A DNA stretch of 64,000 nt from Topomyia yanbarensis (GCF_030247195.1 NC_080671.1:207662045-207726044), one strand, 5' to 3'. Counted from the first letter of the stretch, positions 1 to 10,976 are shown. Numbers and translations are program-made. Notes: generated from the sequence alone by a model not told the origin.

Positions 1-378
1 TGGAATGCATACACAAATTTGTCAAAATTTTAGCTGCACTTTAACTATGAGAAATACCTTCATATTTCCACTGTCGGTGGAAGATTATTAACATTACCCA
101 GAGCTGTTCCGGTGTTTGAAATAGTGCCAAATTTGAATATCAGTGAACATATATTTTTTTAATAAGTGTCATTAAAACGAAATATTCCTGGTTTTAAATA
201 ATATTAATATTACATCATTGAATTTTTTCTCATAATTATAATCACATAATAACGATACTCCCCACGCATTCGAGCATTGTTATTCTTCGTGTCCGATAGG
301 TAGACGTTTTGAGTGTTCAATAGGTAGATTTGCTTCAGTCTTTGCGCAACTGTTCTTTATAAACTGTGGCTCTAGTTA
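1..378. other. AT-rich non-coding DNA, nothing assignable
   Basis: No ORF of note and no repeat that I can match elsewhere in the window. It ends at the left terminal repeat of the ATGCGG element. Confidence 0.6.
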
Positions 379-389
379 TACACTGAAGT

Positions 390-545
390 CTTTTTTATGC
401 GGTTTTTTTATCCGACTTTTTTATGCGGATTTTCAAAGTTATGCGGTTTTTTTAATGCGGATTTTCAAAGTTATGCGGATTTTTTATGCGGATTTTCAAA
501 GTTATGCGGTTTTTTATGCGAATTTTCAAAGTTATGCGATTCTTT
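390..545 (+). repeat. ATGCGG subterminal tandem array, left end
   Basis: Four to five imperfect copies of a ~30-34-bp unit, ATGCGGATTTTCAAAGTT plus ATGCGG and a run of T. The same unit recurs near 3690-3815, so the arrays are subterminal repeats of one element rather than an isolated microsatellite. Confidence 0.8.
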
Positions 546-744
546 TTATGCAGCTTCCTTTTAATTTCTAGGGCATCACCTGAAGCGACTTTTATCGAAA
601 GATAGATCCTCGTGAATGCACGTGCTTAAACAAAAGACATAAAATGTTCATATTTTTATTTTAGGTTATAAATTACTAGTCTTTGGGTTAAGGATATGAG
701 AAGCATTCTTTATGCAGTGAAAATAAAAACAGAAAATGACTGAA

Positions 745-905
745 TACCTTTTTACCTTTCTCATAATAAAACTTATGCAATCGGTCGGAATTTCGACTTT
801 TTAACCGAGGCCCGCAGAGCCGAATTTCTTATACCATTCGACTCAGTTCAGCGAGATCGGAAAAAAGCCTCTGAGTGTGTATTTTTTGTTACTTGGTGAT
901 AAAGC
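745..905 (+). repeat. Truncated copy of the mosquito module repeat (5' end)
   Basis: It begins with a CCTTTCTCAT-type start, then TATGCAATC, CGACTTTTTAACCGAGGCCC, and the ATTCGACTCAGTTC / GAGATCGG blocks found at 11.0, 12.2, 13.7, 14.8 and 46.0 kb. Homology is lost after about 905, so this is a 3'-truncated copy. Confidence 0.75.
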
Positions 906-1118
906 TTTTACGCCGACCCGGCACACGTTCAGTAGTTAGACCATACTACCGATTTCGTCCATCGTGTGCCAGAGTGAGGGACTCTGAACAGAGAAGATAA
1001 CTCTGAACCCTATTCATCTAAACTCCACAAAGAAGTCCGACATTTGCCTGATCCCCCGGATTCCATTTGACATGACTACTTCGGGGGGAGGCGTGCTAAT
1101 GCACTTCACTTGATTCCA

Positions 1119-2712
1119 CACGCAGAAAAAAATGTTGTAAAGCCAAACAATTTTTATTTTACATCAAACAAATTTTGATGTTATATATAGGCTAACCATT
1201 TATTGGATTAATTTCAAGAAGTATAACTATCAGTTCAATCTCTCAGGTTTCTTTGGAACAACCTTCATCTTTTATTGAAGCAAAAAATTTTTTTAATATA
1301 TTAAACTATCTACCATTGGATTGAACTTCAATTTCTATAATTACAACATACAATGCCAATAATATCAAATATTCAGAATTATTGTTTCAATAAAATTTTT
1401 GGTTGAAACAACTTTTGCGTATGTTCAGTTCAACCGAAAACGTTTATTGTTTCAATAAAAGATTGACATTGTTTCAACTGAAAAAAAGTTTAAAATAAAA
1501 ATTAGATTTGTTGAGCTAATAAAGTTTTGCGTTTGACATAATAACCCGATTTATAAAACAAATATTTATTTGCGACAAAAATACAATTTTATTTGAAATT
1601 GCGGTCGCCAATCTAGGGTATTTTCAGCACAGACTTTGATGTTCTCTCCAACGTTTCGACTATATTAATCTAGATAAAAAAGGCAAAACGTTGAAGGGAA
1701 CACCGAAACGTGTTCTGCAAATATCAATAGACTGGTCGCCCAATTCCAAATAAAATCATAACCTAGACAATTTCAACATACATTTAAGGTTTTTATGTCG
1801 CTAAGAACATATGATCACCATGGCCTGAGAAAAAGAATTAGATTTTTTTGCTGCTGATGGATTTTGACCACTTTCAATTACGCTTCGAACACAGATATGA
1901 TCTTTTTCTACGGCGTGAATGTTTCATATTCCATATCGTCAAGCTCATAATCCTGTCAGAACACGACGCACTGAATTTTTCTCCACTTGTGGCCCGACGC
2001 TCTAATCTGTTTTTTTGGGTTCACGTTGTAATATCGGCTCCGATCCGGTCAACAGATATAGAAATGCGAGTTAAGGGCGATAATTTCCTTCCAACCAATT
2101 TGGGAATATGTGTCTAAATATCCGCGGTCCAGCTTTCTCTTAATTGGCAACTTAAAAAGCCAAAAGCTAACTAAAAGTATGAACTGAAAGAAACATCCAG
2201 TTAGCATAGAAGAACCAGGGGTTTTGCACAACGCTAACTTACCAACATTCGTCCCGAAAGTCGGACATAACTCTACCAAATTAACCCGGGTGAAAAAATC
2301 GCTCTCCTTGAGTTCAAAACACACAGTCAAATGTAACGATCTAAAGCAGATTGAAGCAAATTGATTTTTCCCAGTATTAGAAAATACATGCCGGCATGTA
2401 GAAGATTTCCTTTCGCTACTCGTTATCGAATCGCCGTTCACTGGAAAAGTTGTGTGGGTATTGCTCACTCTAAAGTTGTCAAAACAAAGTAGAAAACGAT
2501 ATCGAAATAAAAAGTTGAAACGATTACATCAACAATCTTATCATTTGATTCAACAAGAAAATTTGTTGAAATTTTAACCAATATTTTTGGATTCTTTTAA
2601 CAAAAAGTTTAGTTTAGCATGAATATTTTTCTGGTTTACTGCAATCATTATTAGTAGGTTGTTCAGTTACAATGGTTTTTGTTGAAATAAACTTCACAAA
2701 ATTTTTTGCGTG
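1119..2712. repeat. AT-rich element with CACGCARAAAAA-type ends
   Basis: The left end reads CACGCAGAAAAA. The right end, reverse-complemented, reads CACGCAAAAAATTTT. The two flanks (1130-1530 and 2480-2700) are rich in TTGTTTCAAT and TTGAAACAA words, the same composition as 20860-21125 and 42346-42660; the latter also ends in a CTGCGTG motif. No clear target duplication. The middle (1530-2480) is unassigned, and an open frame on the minus strand at 2049-2468 shows no domain. Confidence 0.45.
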
Positions 2713-2819
2713 CAGGTCTAGCTAGTCGTGCTAGATTTCGCTTGTCTCATAACCGCCATATCAGTCCTGCACGGCATTATATCCTACATGCTCTCCTTTA
2801 CGTTGACCAGTTGGATGCC

Positions 2820-3620
2820 GTGGCCGATCCGGCGATTCCGGTTGGGGGTGGCTTCCGGTTCACTGGTGCCCCGACGACCCTGGTGGTTTGTCGCGTTCGG
2901 TGCTACTCGGCGTAGTCCCTTACGGTGGAGCTAGCCTACCTCGGCGGAGAGTTCCCCGACGAAAGAATGTTTTTTTTTTTTTTTTTTTTTTTTTTATTTC
3001 AATTATAGAGGTTTTAACCTTAAGGTCATTCGCCTCTTCGGGTTAGAAAAATCTCTTAGGAAAAATTTCTAACCCTATGTGCGGGGTCGGGACCCGAACC
3101 CAGGTGCGCTGCGTACAAGGCAATCGATTTACCAATACGCTACGCCCACTCCCCAGAAAGAATGTCTCACGCTCCGTTGACGGACGCGTTATTCTTCCTT
3201 AGGTGCAGTCCGGCAGAATGCCGAGGTCAGTCCAGCGATTCCCGGTGGAGGATTGCGTCCGGTTCACTGGTGCCCCGATGATTCAAGCCGGCGATTCGCT
3301 ACGGACTACTCGGAATAGTCCCCGACGGTGGATATTTCCTACTCCGACGAAAAGTTCCCCGGCAGTGGAAGATCTTCCGAAACCGATACTACCCGGGCAG
3401 ATGCCGAGGTCGGTCCTGCGATTCTAGGTGGAGGGTGACTTCCAGGTGACAGGCGTCCCGACGAGCATCTGCCGGAGCTACTTCCCGATCTATTCGAACT
3501 AGTGCCCGGCGGTGGGCCTAGTCTACTCCGACGGAGAAATTTCCCGTCGTTGAAATTTCTCTCGAAATCGTTATCTCGATGCTGGTCGGTTAGGTGCCGA
3601 GGTCAGTCATGCGATTCCGA
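2820..3620 (+). repeat. GC-rich degenerate tandem repeat, about three units
   Basis: Words such as GGTTCACTGGTGCCCCGA, GATGCCGAGGTC, TACTCGG.ATAGTCCC and GTTCCCC recur around 2850-2950, 3200-3360 and 3400-3560, at roughly 190-bp spacing once the SINE is removed. It is far more GC-rich than its surroundings. Possibly decayed coding sequence of a mobile element, but no protein domain is visible. Confidence 0.5.
2971..3155 (-). mobile_element. tRNA-derived SINE (Feilai-like)
   Basis: On the minus strand the element starts GGGGAGTGGGCGTAGCGTAT, an A-box-like segment. GGTTCGGGTCCC, a Pol III B-box-like segment, follows about 50 bases later, then a short body and a ~30-base poly(A), seen on the plus strand as a T-run at 2971-2995. 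It is flanked by the 10-bp direct repeat GAAAGAATGT (2961-2970 and 3156-3165), the expected retrotransposition target duplication. This is the architecture of mosquito tRNA-derived SINEs such as Feilai. The exact family needs a database comparison. Confidence 0.88.
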
Positions 3621-3689
3621 GGAGTCACGGTTCCGACAGCATAAGTCATCAAGTGACTTTACGCTTGTCTGGACATGTCGCAGACTCAG

Positions 3690-3815
3690 ACGGATTTTCA
3701 AAATTATGGAGTTTTTCTATGCGGATTTTCAAAGTTATGCGGTTTTTTTTATGCGGATATTCAAAGTTATGTGGTTTTTTTATGCGGATTTTTTTTATGC
3801 GGTACGTATCCCCCG
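3690..3815 (+). repeat. ATGCGG subterminal tandem array, right end
   Basis: Three to four copies of the unit seen at 390-545, in the same orientation although the outermost termini are inverted. The array lies directly inside the right terminal repeat. Confidence 0.8.
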
Positions 3816-3836
3816 CATAAAAAAAACTTCAGTGTA

Positions 3837-4263
3837 ATGGTGTTGAAATGCTCAATGTCGCTGTAAAACTTATTCGGGGGACATACAATTACGGTTGGTC
3901 AAATTCCATCATGAAAATAATCCTAACGAAAAGTTATTTTCGATTTGTTTTCCTCCTTTTGTGACAGGCGGAGGAAAACAAACCGTTGAACACAGTAATA
4001 CAGTTACAGATTGTCAAGTACTCTATTAGGCGATCCCTCTTAGGGCGATCCATTAGACGTTTGTTTGACAATTCAGCAGTGGGTTCTGTCAACAAGTCTA
4101 CTCCTGCGAACAGAAAAACTCGTCCGACTAATATCTTCCGTTAGTTCCGATTCGTTGGATGATGGATCGAATCAACGATATTGTCGGACGTCGTACCCCT
4201 CGGAGTAACGTCAAAAGAGGTAAACAAGAAATAATCAGCTGATCAGAAACGTCTCATGGATTG
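3837..4263. other. Non-coding; older relative of the 31.5-kb MITE interior
   Basis: No gene. A GTTTGTTTTCCTCC hairpin lies near 3945-3992. From about 4060 (CAATTCAGCAGTGGGTT) to 4255 (GCTGATCAGAAACGTCTCAT) it resembles the interior of the hAT-like element at 31490-31670, so it is probably a decayed relative of that repeat. Confidence 0.5.
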
Positions 4264-4272
4264 CCTAATTAG

Positions 4273-4849
4273 GATCTGCACGCTGACGGAGTCGACATAA
4301 ATTTGACATTTACTGTGAGCCGTGTTTACTCAAAGAGAATAGGGAAAGAGACGAAGAGTGAAAATCAGTCAAAACGGCAACACTCCCTTTATAATGATTT
4401 CAACACTAGAATTTTGGCAACCGCTTCCACAGGCAGCACTTTAAATGACTCCTATTATATTTTGAAAACAAACCGTATGTCGATCGTTGGATTTGTTTAT
4501 CAAACGATGCGCATTTTGAAACAAAGAGATGAAATAATTCTAATGGTTGTTTTTACTCATACATATACTCTAGAATGCACCTCACAATCGCAATTGAATC
4601 AAATTCTGACGAAAATTGAAATTTCTTTTTTAATAGATGTACAATACTTATCTCCTCCAACTCAGGCATGGAGTAATGTTTATTTACATTGCACGATTGG
4701 TCTGCTCAATAAGGTAATTTTGGCTTCACACTATTCGTCTCTTTCCCTATTCTCTGTGTTTACTAACACTGCCATTAAGCTGTGAAGCAATGATAGTAAA
4801 CACGGCTCACAGTGAAGTCAATTTATGTCGACTTCGTCAGCGTGCACAG
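4273..4849. mobile_element. MULE-like MITE with 9-bp target duplication
   Basis: The terminal inverted repeats are about 55-70 bp and share CTGCACGCTGACG-type, GTCGACATAAATT and CTGTGAGCCGTGTTTACT blocks. The element is flanked by a perfect 9-bp direct repeat CCTAATTAG (4264-4272, 4850-4858). Long TIRs with 9-bp duplications are typical of Mutator-like elements. Removing the nested 426-bp element and its duplication leaves about 143 bp that is almost all inverted repeat. No coding capacity. Confidence 0.8.
4331..4756. mobile_element. hAT-like 426-bp MITE, copy 1 (nested)
   Basis: Termini are CAAAGAGAATAG on the left and CAGAGAATAG (reverse complement) on the right, flanked by the perfect 8-bp duplication TGTTTACT (4323-4330, 4757-4764). 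It sits inside the MULE-like MITE. A second copy of exactly 426 bp at 42703-43128 has its own, different 8-bp duplication, which fixes the element boundaries. Eight-bp duplications indicate the hAT superfamily. An open frame through most of the element has no recognisable domain and I regard it as chance. Confidence 0.9.
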
Positions 4850-4925
4850 CCTAATTAGAATGTGCACGCTAACGAAGACAAGCAAGTCGACTTAAATTGA
4901 CTTCTCGCGTTTTTTTGAAAAGGGC

Positions 4926-5114
4926 CAATAAGCATGCTGTCAAAATCCACTTTGAGAGGAAATTCTAGAAAAACGAATAATCGCCGATTATAAATCACAG
5001 CAGTAAACGAAAGACAAACCTTTTCTCTTTCATAAAACGTTAACATCCATTCTCGACGAGTTACGGTTTGTCTGGAATTTTCTCTCAAAGTGAATTTTGA
5101 CAGTATGCTTATTG
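4926..5114. repeat. Palindromic MITE (GTCAAAATCCACTTTGA family), copy 1
   Basis: Left arm CAATAAGCATGCTGTCAAAA... and right arm ...GAATTTTGACAGTATGCTTATTG are inverted copies of about 40-45 bp. The core words GTCAAAATCCACTTTGA and GGAAATTC recur at 19515-19682 and 43460-43696. A partial copy of the MULE-like terminus (GTGCACGCTAACGAAGAC) lies just upstream at 4862, and CTGTGAGCCGTGTTTA lies at 5144. This suggests the palindrome landed in, or was captured by, another MULE-like copy. Confidence 0.7.
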
Positions 5115-5144
5115 ACCGTTTACAAAAAACTCGCAAGACTTTCA

Positions 5145-5812
5145 CTGTGAGCCGTGTTTAACAACATCTACCAATCGAACAGTCAAATGGCTATCGTGCA
5201 AAGTAAACATTGTTCTTTCGGTGAACATACAAGAAAAGTATTAGTGTTGCTAAAAATAATATGACAAAATATTTCAATCGACTAAACAAGAAACTTTATT
5301 CAGTTAATTATACTTTTTTGTAACAATATTAAATAAATTACAGAGTATTATAAATAAAATGCAGTAAGCCACGAAACAGTTTTCAATTCACTTCGTATGA
5401 ATTTACTGTGTAACTCGGTTGAAGTTTCAGCAAAAACTGTCGGTGCCAGGAACAAAGAAGTAGGCATCATTTTATCCAGTGTTGCGCATTCCTCTGTACG
5501 GGACTTTAATCTTTAATACCTAGGACCTGGGAAAGGACATGCGAAGACGGTCTTCTTTTCCTCTCCCCATATTGATGTTATTTTGCAGGGAAAAATCCGC
5601 TTGCAAAATAATTTCAAGCAAATGCTGATGATAGTGTTGTGCCGATGCGGCATAGATTTCTGCCGATGAGGTATTGATTTGTGCCGAAAATAAAAGAGCT
5701 CGAACATAATATGAATTAACTATAAAAATGACATCATGTTAAACAAGTCATCGGGCTCACTTATTAAATGAAAGGCTAGGGTATCAGGACCACTTTCTTC
5801 GGAGTGAATTTG
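5145..5812. repeat. Dispersed repeat shared with 19.0-19.4 kb
   Basis: About 5150-5515 matches 19025-19415 in the same orientation. Shared stretches include TCGTGCAAAGTAAACA, TTGTGTAACTCGGTTGAAGT-type text, and a segment readable as VGARNKEVGIILSSVAHSSV here and MGARNKEDGIILGSVAYSSV in the other copy. The reading frame is conserved over about 22 codons, so a protein-coding origin is possible, but I cannot name it. 5520-5812 is unassigned. Confidence 0.55.
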
Positions 5813-5819
5813 CTAAAAC

Positions 5820-6091
5820 CACAGATAACAGCCTAAAGCTAGAACAAAATTTCTTCAAAAACCTGTGTAAACTTTCAAATTGATATACGTTGGAAATCCG
5901 TGTTTCACTATTGCCATCTGCGCAACTGTTTGCCATACGTGTTTGACAGCTGCACTCTAACTGCATTGCATTGATCACTGCGCCATCTACAAACGTTTGC
6001 CAAACATGTTTCAGACGTCTGATTTATTCGGAATCTCAGTAACGGATATTTAAACACGATTCAAATCGAGCCAAAACGTCTGTTATCTGTG
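5820..6091. mobile_element. MITE with CACAGATAACAG ends, copy 1
   Basis: The 12-bp termini CACAGATAACAG are perfectly inverted, and the longer TIR continues imperfectly (ACGTTTAGGCT-like). The 7-bp direct repeat CTAAAAC flanks it (5813-5819, 6092-6098). A 274-bp copy at 20242-20515 has GTAAAAC on both sides. Seven-base duplications are unusual and leave the superfamily open. It has no coding capacity. Confidence 0.85.
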
Positions 6092-6345
6092 CTAAAACGC
6101 TCCCTACTGGTGGCGAATTTTGATTTTTCGAAAAATGGGCAGATTTTTGGTAAATTTCAAATTCATGCTTGTTGAAGTGCTTCTGAACTGTCTTAGATTT
6201 TTTTCAGCATTTTTTTATTTTTCTGGAGATCAAAATCAAAGTTTGGTTAGTTAGTTAGTGGAAATTTGTATTTGTATAAAAAAGTCCAACTGACAATTTG
6301 TCTTAATGAACTAAACTAAACTAAGTTAAACTAAACACAGTTAAA

Positions 6346-9300
6346 CTAGTGGCAATACACGACGACGAAACTGCGAAGAATTCACGACGAGGTCGAAAAT
6401 TTCAGCAAACTCGTTGAAGCGACGACTCATTGCTAAAATCGAACTATTGGCAGCGTAGTTAGTGCTGCGCATTTCAGAATGCAGCAGGGCTCGTGGGCGA
6501 AGAGAACGGGTAGGCGCGTAGAGGCTGATTTGCGCTAGTAGCTCCGGATCATCATATTCAGCCAGCTATCTATCTTTGACACGAAAGTAGCCTGCGCTGC
6601 ATGTCTCCGATGCGTTAAAGTATTAAGTCCTAGAAGACGACAACGGTCCTCGTACGGTGGCAGGTTTAACGGATCGTTCCACGGCAATCCACGTAACGCA
6701 TATCGTATGAATTTACGCTGGACTGCTTCGATCCTAAGGCTCCACGTTGCTTGATAGGGGCACCAAACGACGTTTGCAAATTCCAACTGCGGGCGCACCA
6801 ATGAGCAATAAAGAGCCTTGAAACACAGAAGATCCCTAAATTCACTGGAAATTTTGAAAATAAATCCCAGTAATCGATTGGCTTTGTCGATGGACGCAGA
6901 GACGTGATGAGTATACGTTAGCTTTTCATCAAGAATGACCCTAGATCCTTCACGTGGTCAACGCGTTGCAGCTGAGTTCCTGCGATGTTATAGTTGAAAG
7001 TAAGCATATTTCTCGTTCGAAAATAGCTGATGACAAAACATTTTGCAACACTAAGGACCATCATGTTTCTTACACACCAGCTATAAAAGGTGTCGATAAG
7101 ATGCTGTAGCTCACGGCAATCGGCTTCATTTCGTATAACAAGAAAAAATTTTAAGTCGTCGGCAAAAACAGCTTTCCTCCACGCCTTAGAACGAAAACTG
7201 CATCATTCACGAACAGTGAAAAGAGCAGTGGACCCAGCGTACTGACTTGAGAAACTCCGGAAGTGTTGATAAAGGATTCTGAAACAATATCGCCAATTTG
7301 AACAACGACTTCACGGTGTACAAGGTAGGATCGAAGCCAATGGCAGAATCTAGTAAAACACCCTAGCTTATCAAGCTTTGTTATCAGTATCTCATGATTA
7401 GCTCTATCAAAAGCTGCTTTTAGATCAGTGTAGATAGTATCCACCTGCAATTTCTTAGACAATTGTTCCGTGCAAAATGACGTGAAGCAGACGAGATTCG
7501 TCTCGACCGAACGTCCGGGGAAAAATCCCTGCTGGGATGTACTGATGTAGTGTCGACAAGCAGAAAATAACGCTTCGTTGATGATTGATTCAAATACTTT
7601 AGATTCGACTCCAAACGAAGTGACTTAGCGATAGCTCTCCATGTTGCATCTGTCACCCTTCTTGAATACCGGGAACATTACTGAGCGTTTCCAATCCTCA
7701 GGAAACGTTTGCTGCTGAAGCGATAGGTTAAAAATATATGCAAGTGGTGTTACAAGTAAGTCCGAACATTTTTTCAATACAGTTGAAGGTATAGCACTGA
7801 GGCCGGGTGCATAAGATGACTTGGTTTTTCGGATTGCAGATATAACCATTTGTTCGGAGACAGTAAACACATCTATATCAACAGCACAAGCAGGAACGTC
7901 ACGAGAAGCATTTTCGAGTTCGATTGCGGTTGGCGAGTCAGCTGAAAAAAACACTTGAGAAGAATCTGGCAAACAGCGTACATTTCGCCACAGTTGTCGT
8001 AGCTTCTTCGCCGTCGTAAAGCATCCTTGATGGAAGTCCAGTTTCTTTTCGCTTCGTGTTGACAAATGACCAAAAGTCCTTCGGGTTTCGGCGTAGATTA
8101 TTCTGCATGCGGTTTACATAGCGTTTATACAGAAGCTTGTTGTAACAACGATACTCATTACTGGCAAAAGTGAACATGCGCTTAGAAAGAGGACACCGTC
8201 GATTTGTGTACGCACGTAGAGTTTTTGCTCGAGTACGTTTTAGCTTTCGAAGAGAGCTGTTTTACCAGGGCGGCTTGCTAAGAGGCTGACATTTAGGCAC
8301 TGAGGTCTCAACACAGTTCAGTAGTAGTCGCTTGTAGAGGGCAACTGCAGCATTAACACTCCTTTGGGAATACAGTACACTCCAATTAATTTGCGACAGA
8401 GAACTGCGTAGCTTAACAAAATCATTTTTGCGAAAGTTGAGACGGTTGACAGAAACAGTTTCTACGTACTGAACTGAGCGAATAGTGCCAATTGAGATTT
8501 CAAGCGCTGGATGAAAGTTGTCAAGTGGAACAATCACACTGGATGCTTCATTGACGGAACATACAGGTATAATAGTCTCACTAACAAAGACGAGATCCAG
8601 AAAGCGTGACTGGTGATTGGGAATCATGCTTACTTGACTTAATCCGTTGAAAGCAAATCCGTCCAGTAGCATACGACTGGCGATGTTGGTTGTCGAAGCA
8701 ATCGGGTCAGGGTAAGCGTATCCGTGTCGTGACGGCACCCAAATGAGCCCTGACTGATTGAAATCACCAAGGACAATCATCACGCCATCCGCGCCAGATT
8801 GTGAAGAAGCGTTATTCACAGCATCAATGTGAAGTTGCATGACATTGCAGTCGAGTCGCTTTTCAGGAGGAATATAGACAGCACCAATATAAAAGTTCCT
8901 CGATGGAGTTGTAATTCTAACCCAAACAGCCTCAACACTGGTTAAACTACCTACATCAATCTCACATGAGGCAAATTCGGTGGAAACAGCAATCAAAACT
9001 CCTCCTCCACGACCGCGAATACTGTTGCCACTATTTCGGTCCGCACGGTACACGGTGTAAGCATCGCCGAAAAGCTGCACCGATGTTATCCTCGCATCAA
9101 GCCATGTTTCGGTGAAGACGCAAACATCGTAGTCACCGTCCACAGCAGCTAAATACACGTCATCAATTTTCGTCTTAAGCCCTCTCGCGTTCTGATAGTA
9201 GATCCGCAAACCATCAGCGTCATGTGAGAGGTGTTGTGCTGCATACCAATTTTCAGGACTGCGAGTTCGATGATCAGCATAACCGCGAGTGACGCGGGGA

Positions 9301-9641
9301 GAGCAGGATGTACTGTTGTTCAGAAGGGGAGCAAGCAGCGGTGCGGAGGGAATGACCGAGTTATGACTGTTGTGTCCAGCGGCTGACTGCAATGGGAGGC
9401 GTACTTGAGGGTGCGCAGTATCACGTGTAGCTTCGGAAGGACATATATTCTTCAAATGTTTACCTGAGCAGACAGATGCGATGCGATCGAAATTTTCATT
9501 TTGACATTGTAGATTCGCTGCAGTGGTAGAGTCCATTAAGTTGTGTTCATCATCAGACTGTAAGTGAAATTTACATTGAGGGTGTGCAGTATCTGGAAGT
9601 GCTTCGGAATGACATATACCCTTCTTGGCTTTACCTGACAC
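6346..9641 (-). pseudogene. Non-LTR retrotransposon ORF2 (endonuclease-reverse transcriptase), frameshifted
   Basis: The first 459 residues (9641-8262) are open and carry the AP-endonuclease: YYQNARGL, FTETWLD, RGGGVLIAV, GAVYIPPEKR and VLGDFNQSG. The N-terminus holds two similar ~40-residue blocks (ICHSEALPDTAHPQ / ICPSEATRDTAHPQ), an internal duplication. The RT region from 8200 to 7150 is in several frames: WSFVNTKRK, PGLSAIPSTVLKKC, PVFKKGDRCNMESYR, TDLKAAFDRANHEI (motif A) and GPLLFSLFVND (motif B region). The catalytic FADD (YADD box) is at 7155-7166 but sits one frame away from the preceding text. The C-terminal part (VRPQLEFANVVWCPY, NLPPYEDRCRLLGL) runs to a stop near 6346. Clearly non-functional. 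Confidence 0.9.
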
Positions 9642-10186
9642 AGAAGAAGTCGCCGATTCGTCAGGTAGACCGAGATCGCTCGCCGGGGTACAAGAAGTTG
9701 GACAGACGAGTTTATCCAGAATAACTTGGCGCTACTGTCCACCACCAGATGGATTCTTCTCCGCAGCAATCCTGATGATAGGTCGTTGAATGATAGGTCG
9801 TTGAAAGCTTTGGATCCACGAATATTAGGGATTTTTGTTTTGAGCGGATCATCTTCACGTTTGCGCTTGGGCGTGTTTGAAACTTTAACCGAGAGAGCTT
9901 TGACGACATCTTTCAAATCAGCTATGTCATTCTTTATAGATTTCAAGGAATTGTCGTCGGGTACTATGTCGCAACAACGCGAAGCCATTCTACGGAAATA
10001 ATCATTCGAAAATAAGTCAGCACAGCCGTTGCACATCCAGAATAGGTTCCGTGGGTGGGTTCCCAGGACGTCACGAACATCATAATCCATCTTGACGCAA
10101 ATCATGTGGAACGAATTTCCGCAGTAGCCACGACATGTGATTCGATCAGAATCATTAACCACTTTCGAGCAGTTGGTACAAGCCAA
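9536..10186 (-). pseudogene. Retrotransposon ORF1 with PHD finger
   Basis: The protein opens MACTNCSKVVNDSDRITC and continues through YCGNSFHMIC to FWMCNGC, a complete set of Cys/His ligands for a C4HC3 PHD finger in the first ~55 residues. A lysine-rich stretch (PKRKREDDP) follows near residue 110. After about residue 130 (9720-9780) an in-phase duplication of FNDLS and a frameshift end recognisable ORF1. PHD ORF1s are known from CR1-like elements. It lies directly upstream of ORF2, as expected for a bicistronic element. Confidence 0.8.
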
Positions 10187-10190
10187 GCTT

Positions 10191-10588
10191 TTGGTGTAGA
10201 AATAACGCCTAGCGGGTATGCCATATGCGCAAAATAACTAGCGGGTATGATAACGTGCGTCAATCCAAGCGAACTTGCACGCAATGTGTAATCTCAGTTA
10301 TCTACCAGAAGATGTCGCTTTTGGCGGAAAAATTGAGCGTGACGTAGTGCACAGTGATAACGTCAACAAAAATCACAAACAAAACTTGCACTTTCCCGAA
10401 AGAACACAACTAGATAATATCGTGCTTGAAGCCACTAAATTTCAATGCACTCGTACAACCGATAAACAAGATATACACATAAAACAAAAATAAAACAGAT
10501 CGCGTTTGTAAAAATACTAAAAACTTGAAAAAAACTTTCAGCTCAATAGACAACCGGTATTCAACAAACAAACAGTGATGCCAGAAAA
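10191..10588. other. Non-coding, possible 5' UTR of the CR1-like element
   Basis: The first ~100 bases would be the 5' leader of the minus-strand element. AACGCCTAGCGGGTATG and AACTAGCGGGTATGATAACG form a short duplicated motif at 10204-10255. The rest shows nothing. Confidence 0.4.
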
Positions 10589-10976
10589 ATTGTGGATAAT
10601 AAGAGCGACAGAGCCTTTAAAACATAGCAATTATTAGTGTTTTTCATTAGTTTTTCTTCAAAACTGGGTATCTACAAATTTTAAAAAGTATAGAGAGTGT
10701 TCAAATAGCTGAGCCGAATAAAGGGGCGTAATTTTGTTGAAGAAAGTGTATAGCCACAGTAAAAGGGGTATGAGTTATATAAGTTTTCGCTAGATAACCT
10801 TTTGACATTTTATACTATTCATAAAATATAACACTGTTCTACAAAATAAAACAATTTCAGTGTGCTTAGTCCGCTTTTTGTTTTTCGTTAAATAGGAGGA
10901 AAATGATGAAAACTGGCGTTTTCTTCTCGTCTCTAGTACATCAGAATCGGTTTTTCTGAGCATTTGACGATTTTTG

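Larger units (their letters stand above)
381..3834. mobile_element. 3.45-kb inverted-repeat element with ATGCGG subterminal arrays
   Basis: The left end reads CACTGAAGT followed by a T-run and ATGCGG. The right end is its reverse complement (CCGCATAA ... ACTTCAGTG). Both ends are flanked by TA, which would fit a TA target duplication, though a longer terminal repeat cannot be excluded. Just inside each end lie tandem copies of a unit built from ATGCGG, ATTTTCAAAGTT and a T-run (about 390-545 and 3690-3815). The interior holds other repeats (a module-repeat fragment, an AT-rich element, a SINE, GC-rich degenerate repeats) and no convincing transposase. It is therefore probably non-autonomous and enlarged by later insertions. 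Superfamily unassigned. Confidence 0.6.
6240..10190 (-). mobile_element. CR1-like non-LTR retrotransposon, decayed
   Basis: A near-complete element read on the minus strand: PHD-type ORF1 (10186 to about 9540), then a long ORF2 with AP-endonuclease, reverse transcriptase and the conserved C-terminal region ending near 6346. A ~100-base 3' tail with GTTTAGTTTAACTTAG-type repeats follows. A PHD-finger ORF1 paired with this endonuclease/RT type points to the CR1/L2-Jockey assemblage; CR1 is my best guess. No target duplication was identified. Several frameshifts make it inactive. Confidence 0.85.

Noticed and set aside
390..545. Regularly spaced ATGCGG repeats resembling a CRISPR array
   Set aside because: Units are contiguous with variable T-runs, without unique spacers, and are subterminal repeats of a eukaryotic transposon.
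2049..2468. 139-codon minus-strand frame with a hydrophobic stretch
   Set aside because: No homology that I can recognise, and it lies in an AT-rich repeat interior. Probably chance.
3060..3155. Possible tRNA gene (A- and B-box like text)
   Set aside because: Followed by a body and poly(A) and flanked by a 10-bp target duplication, so it is a SINE rather than a tRNA gene.
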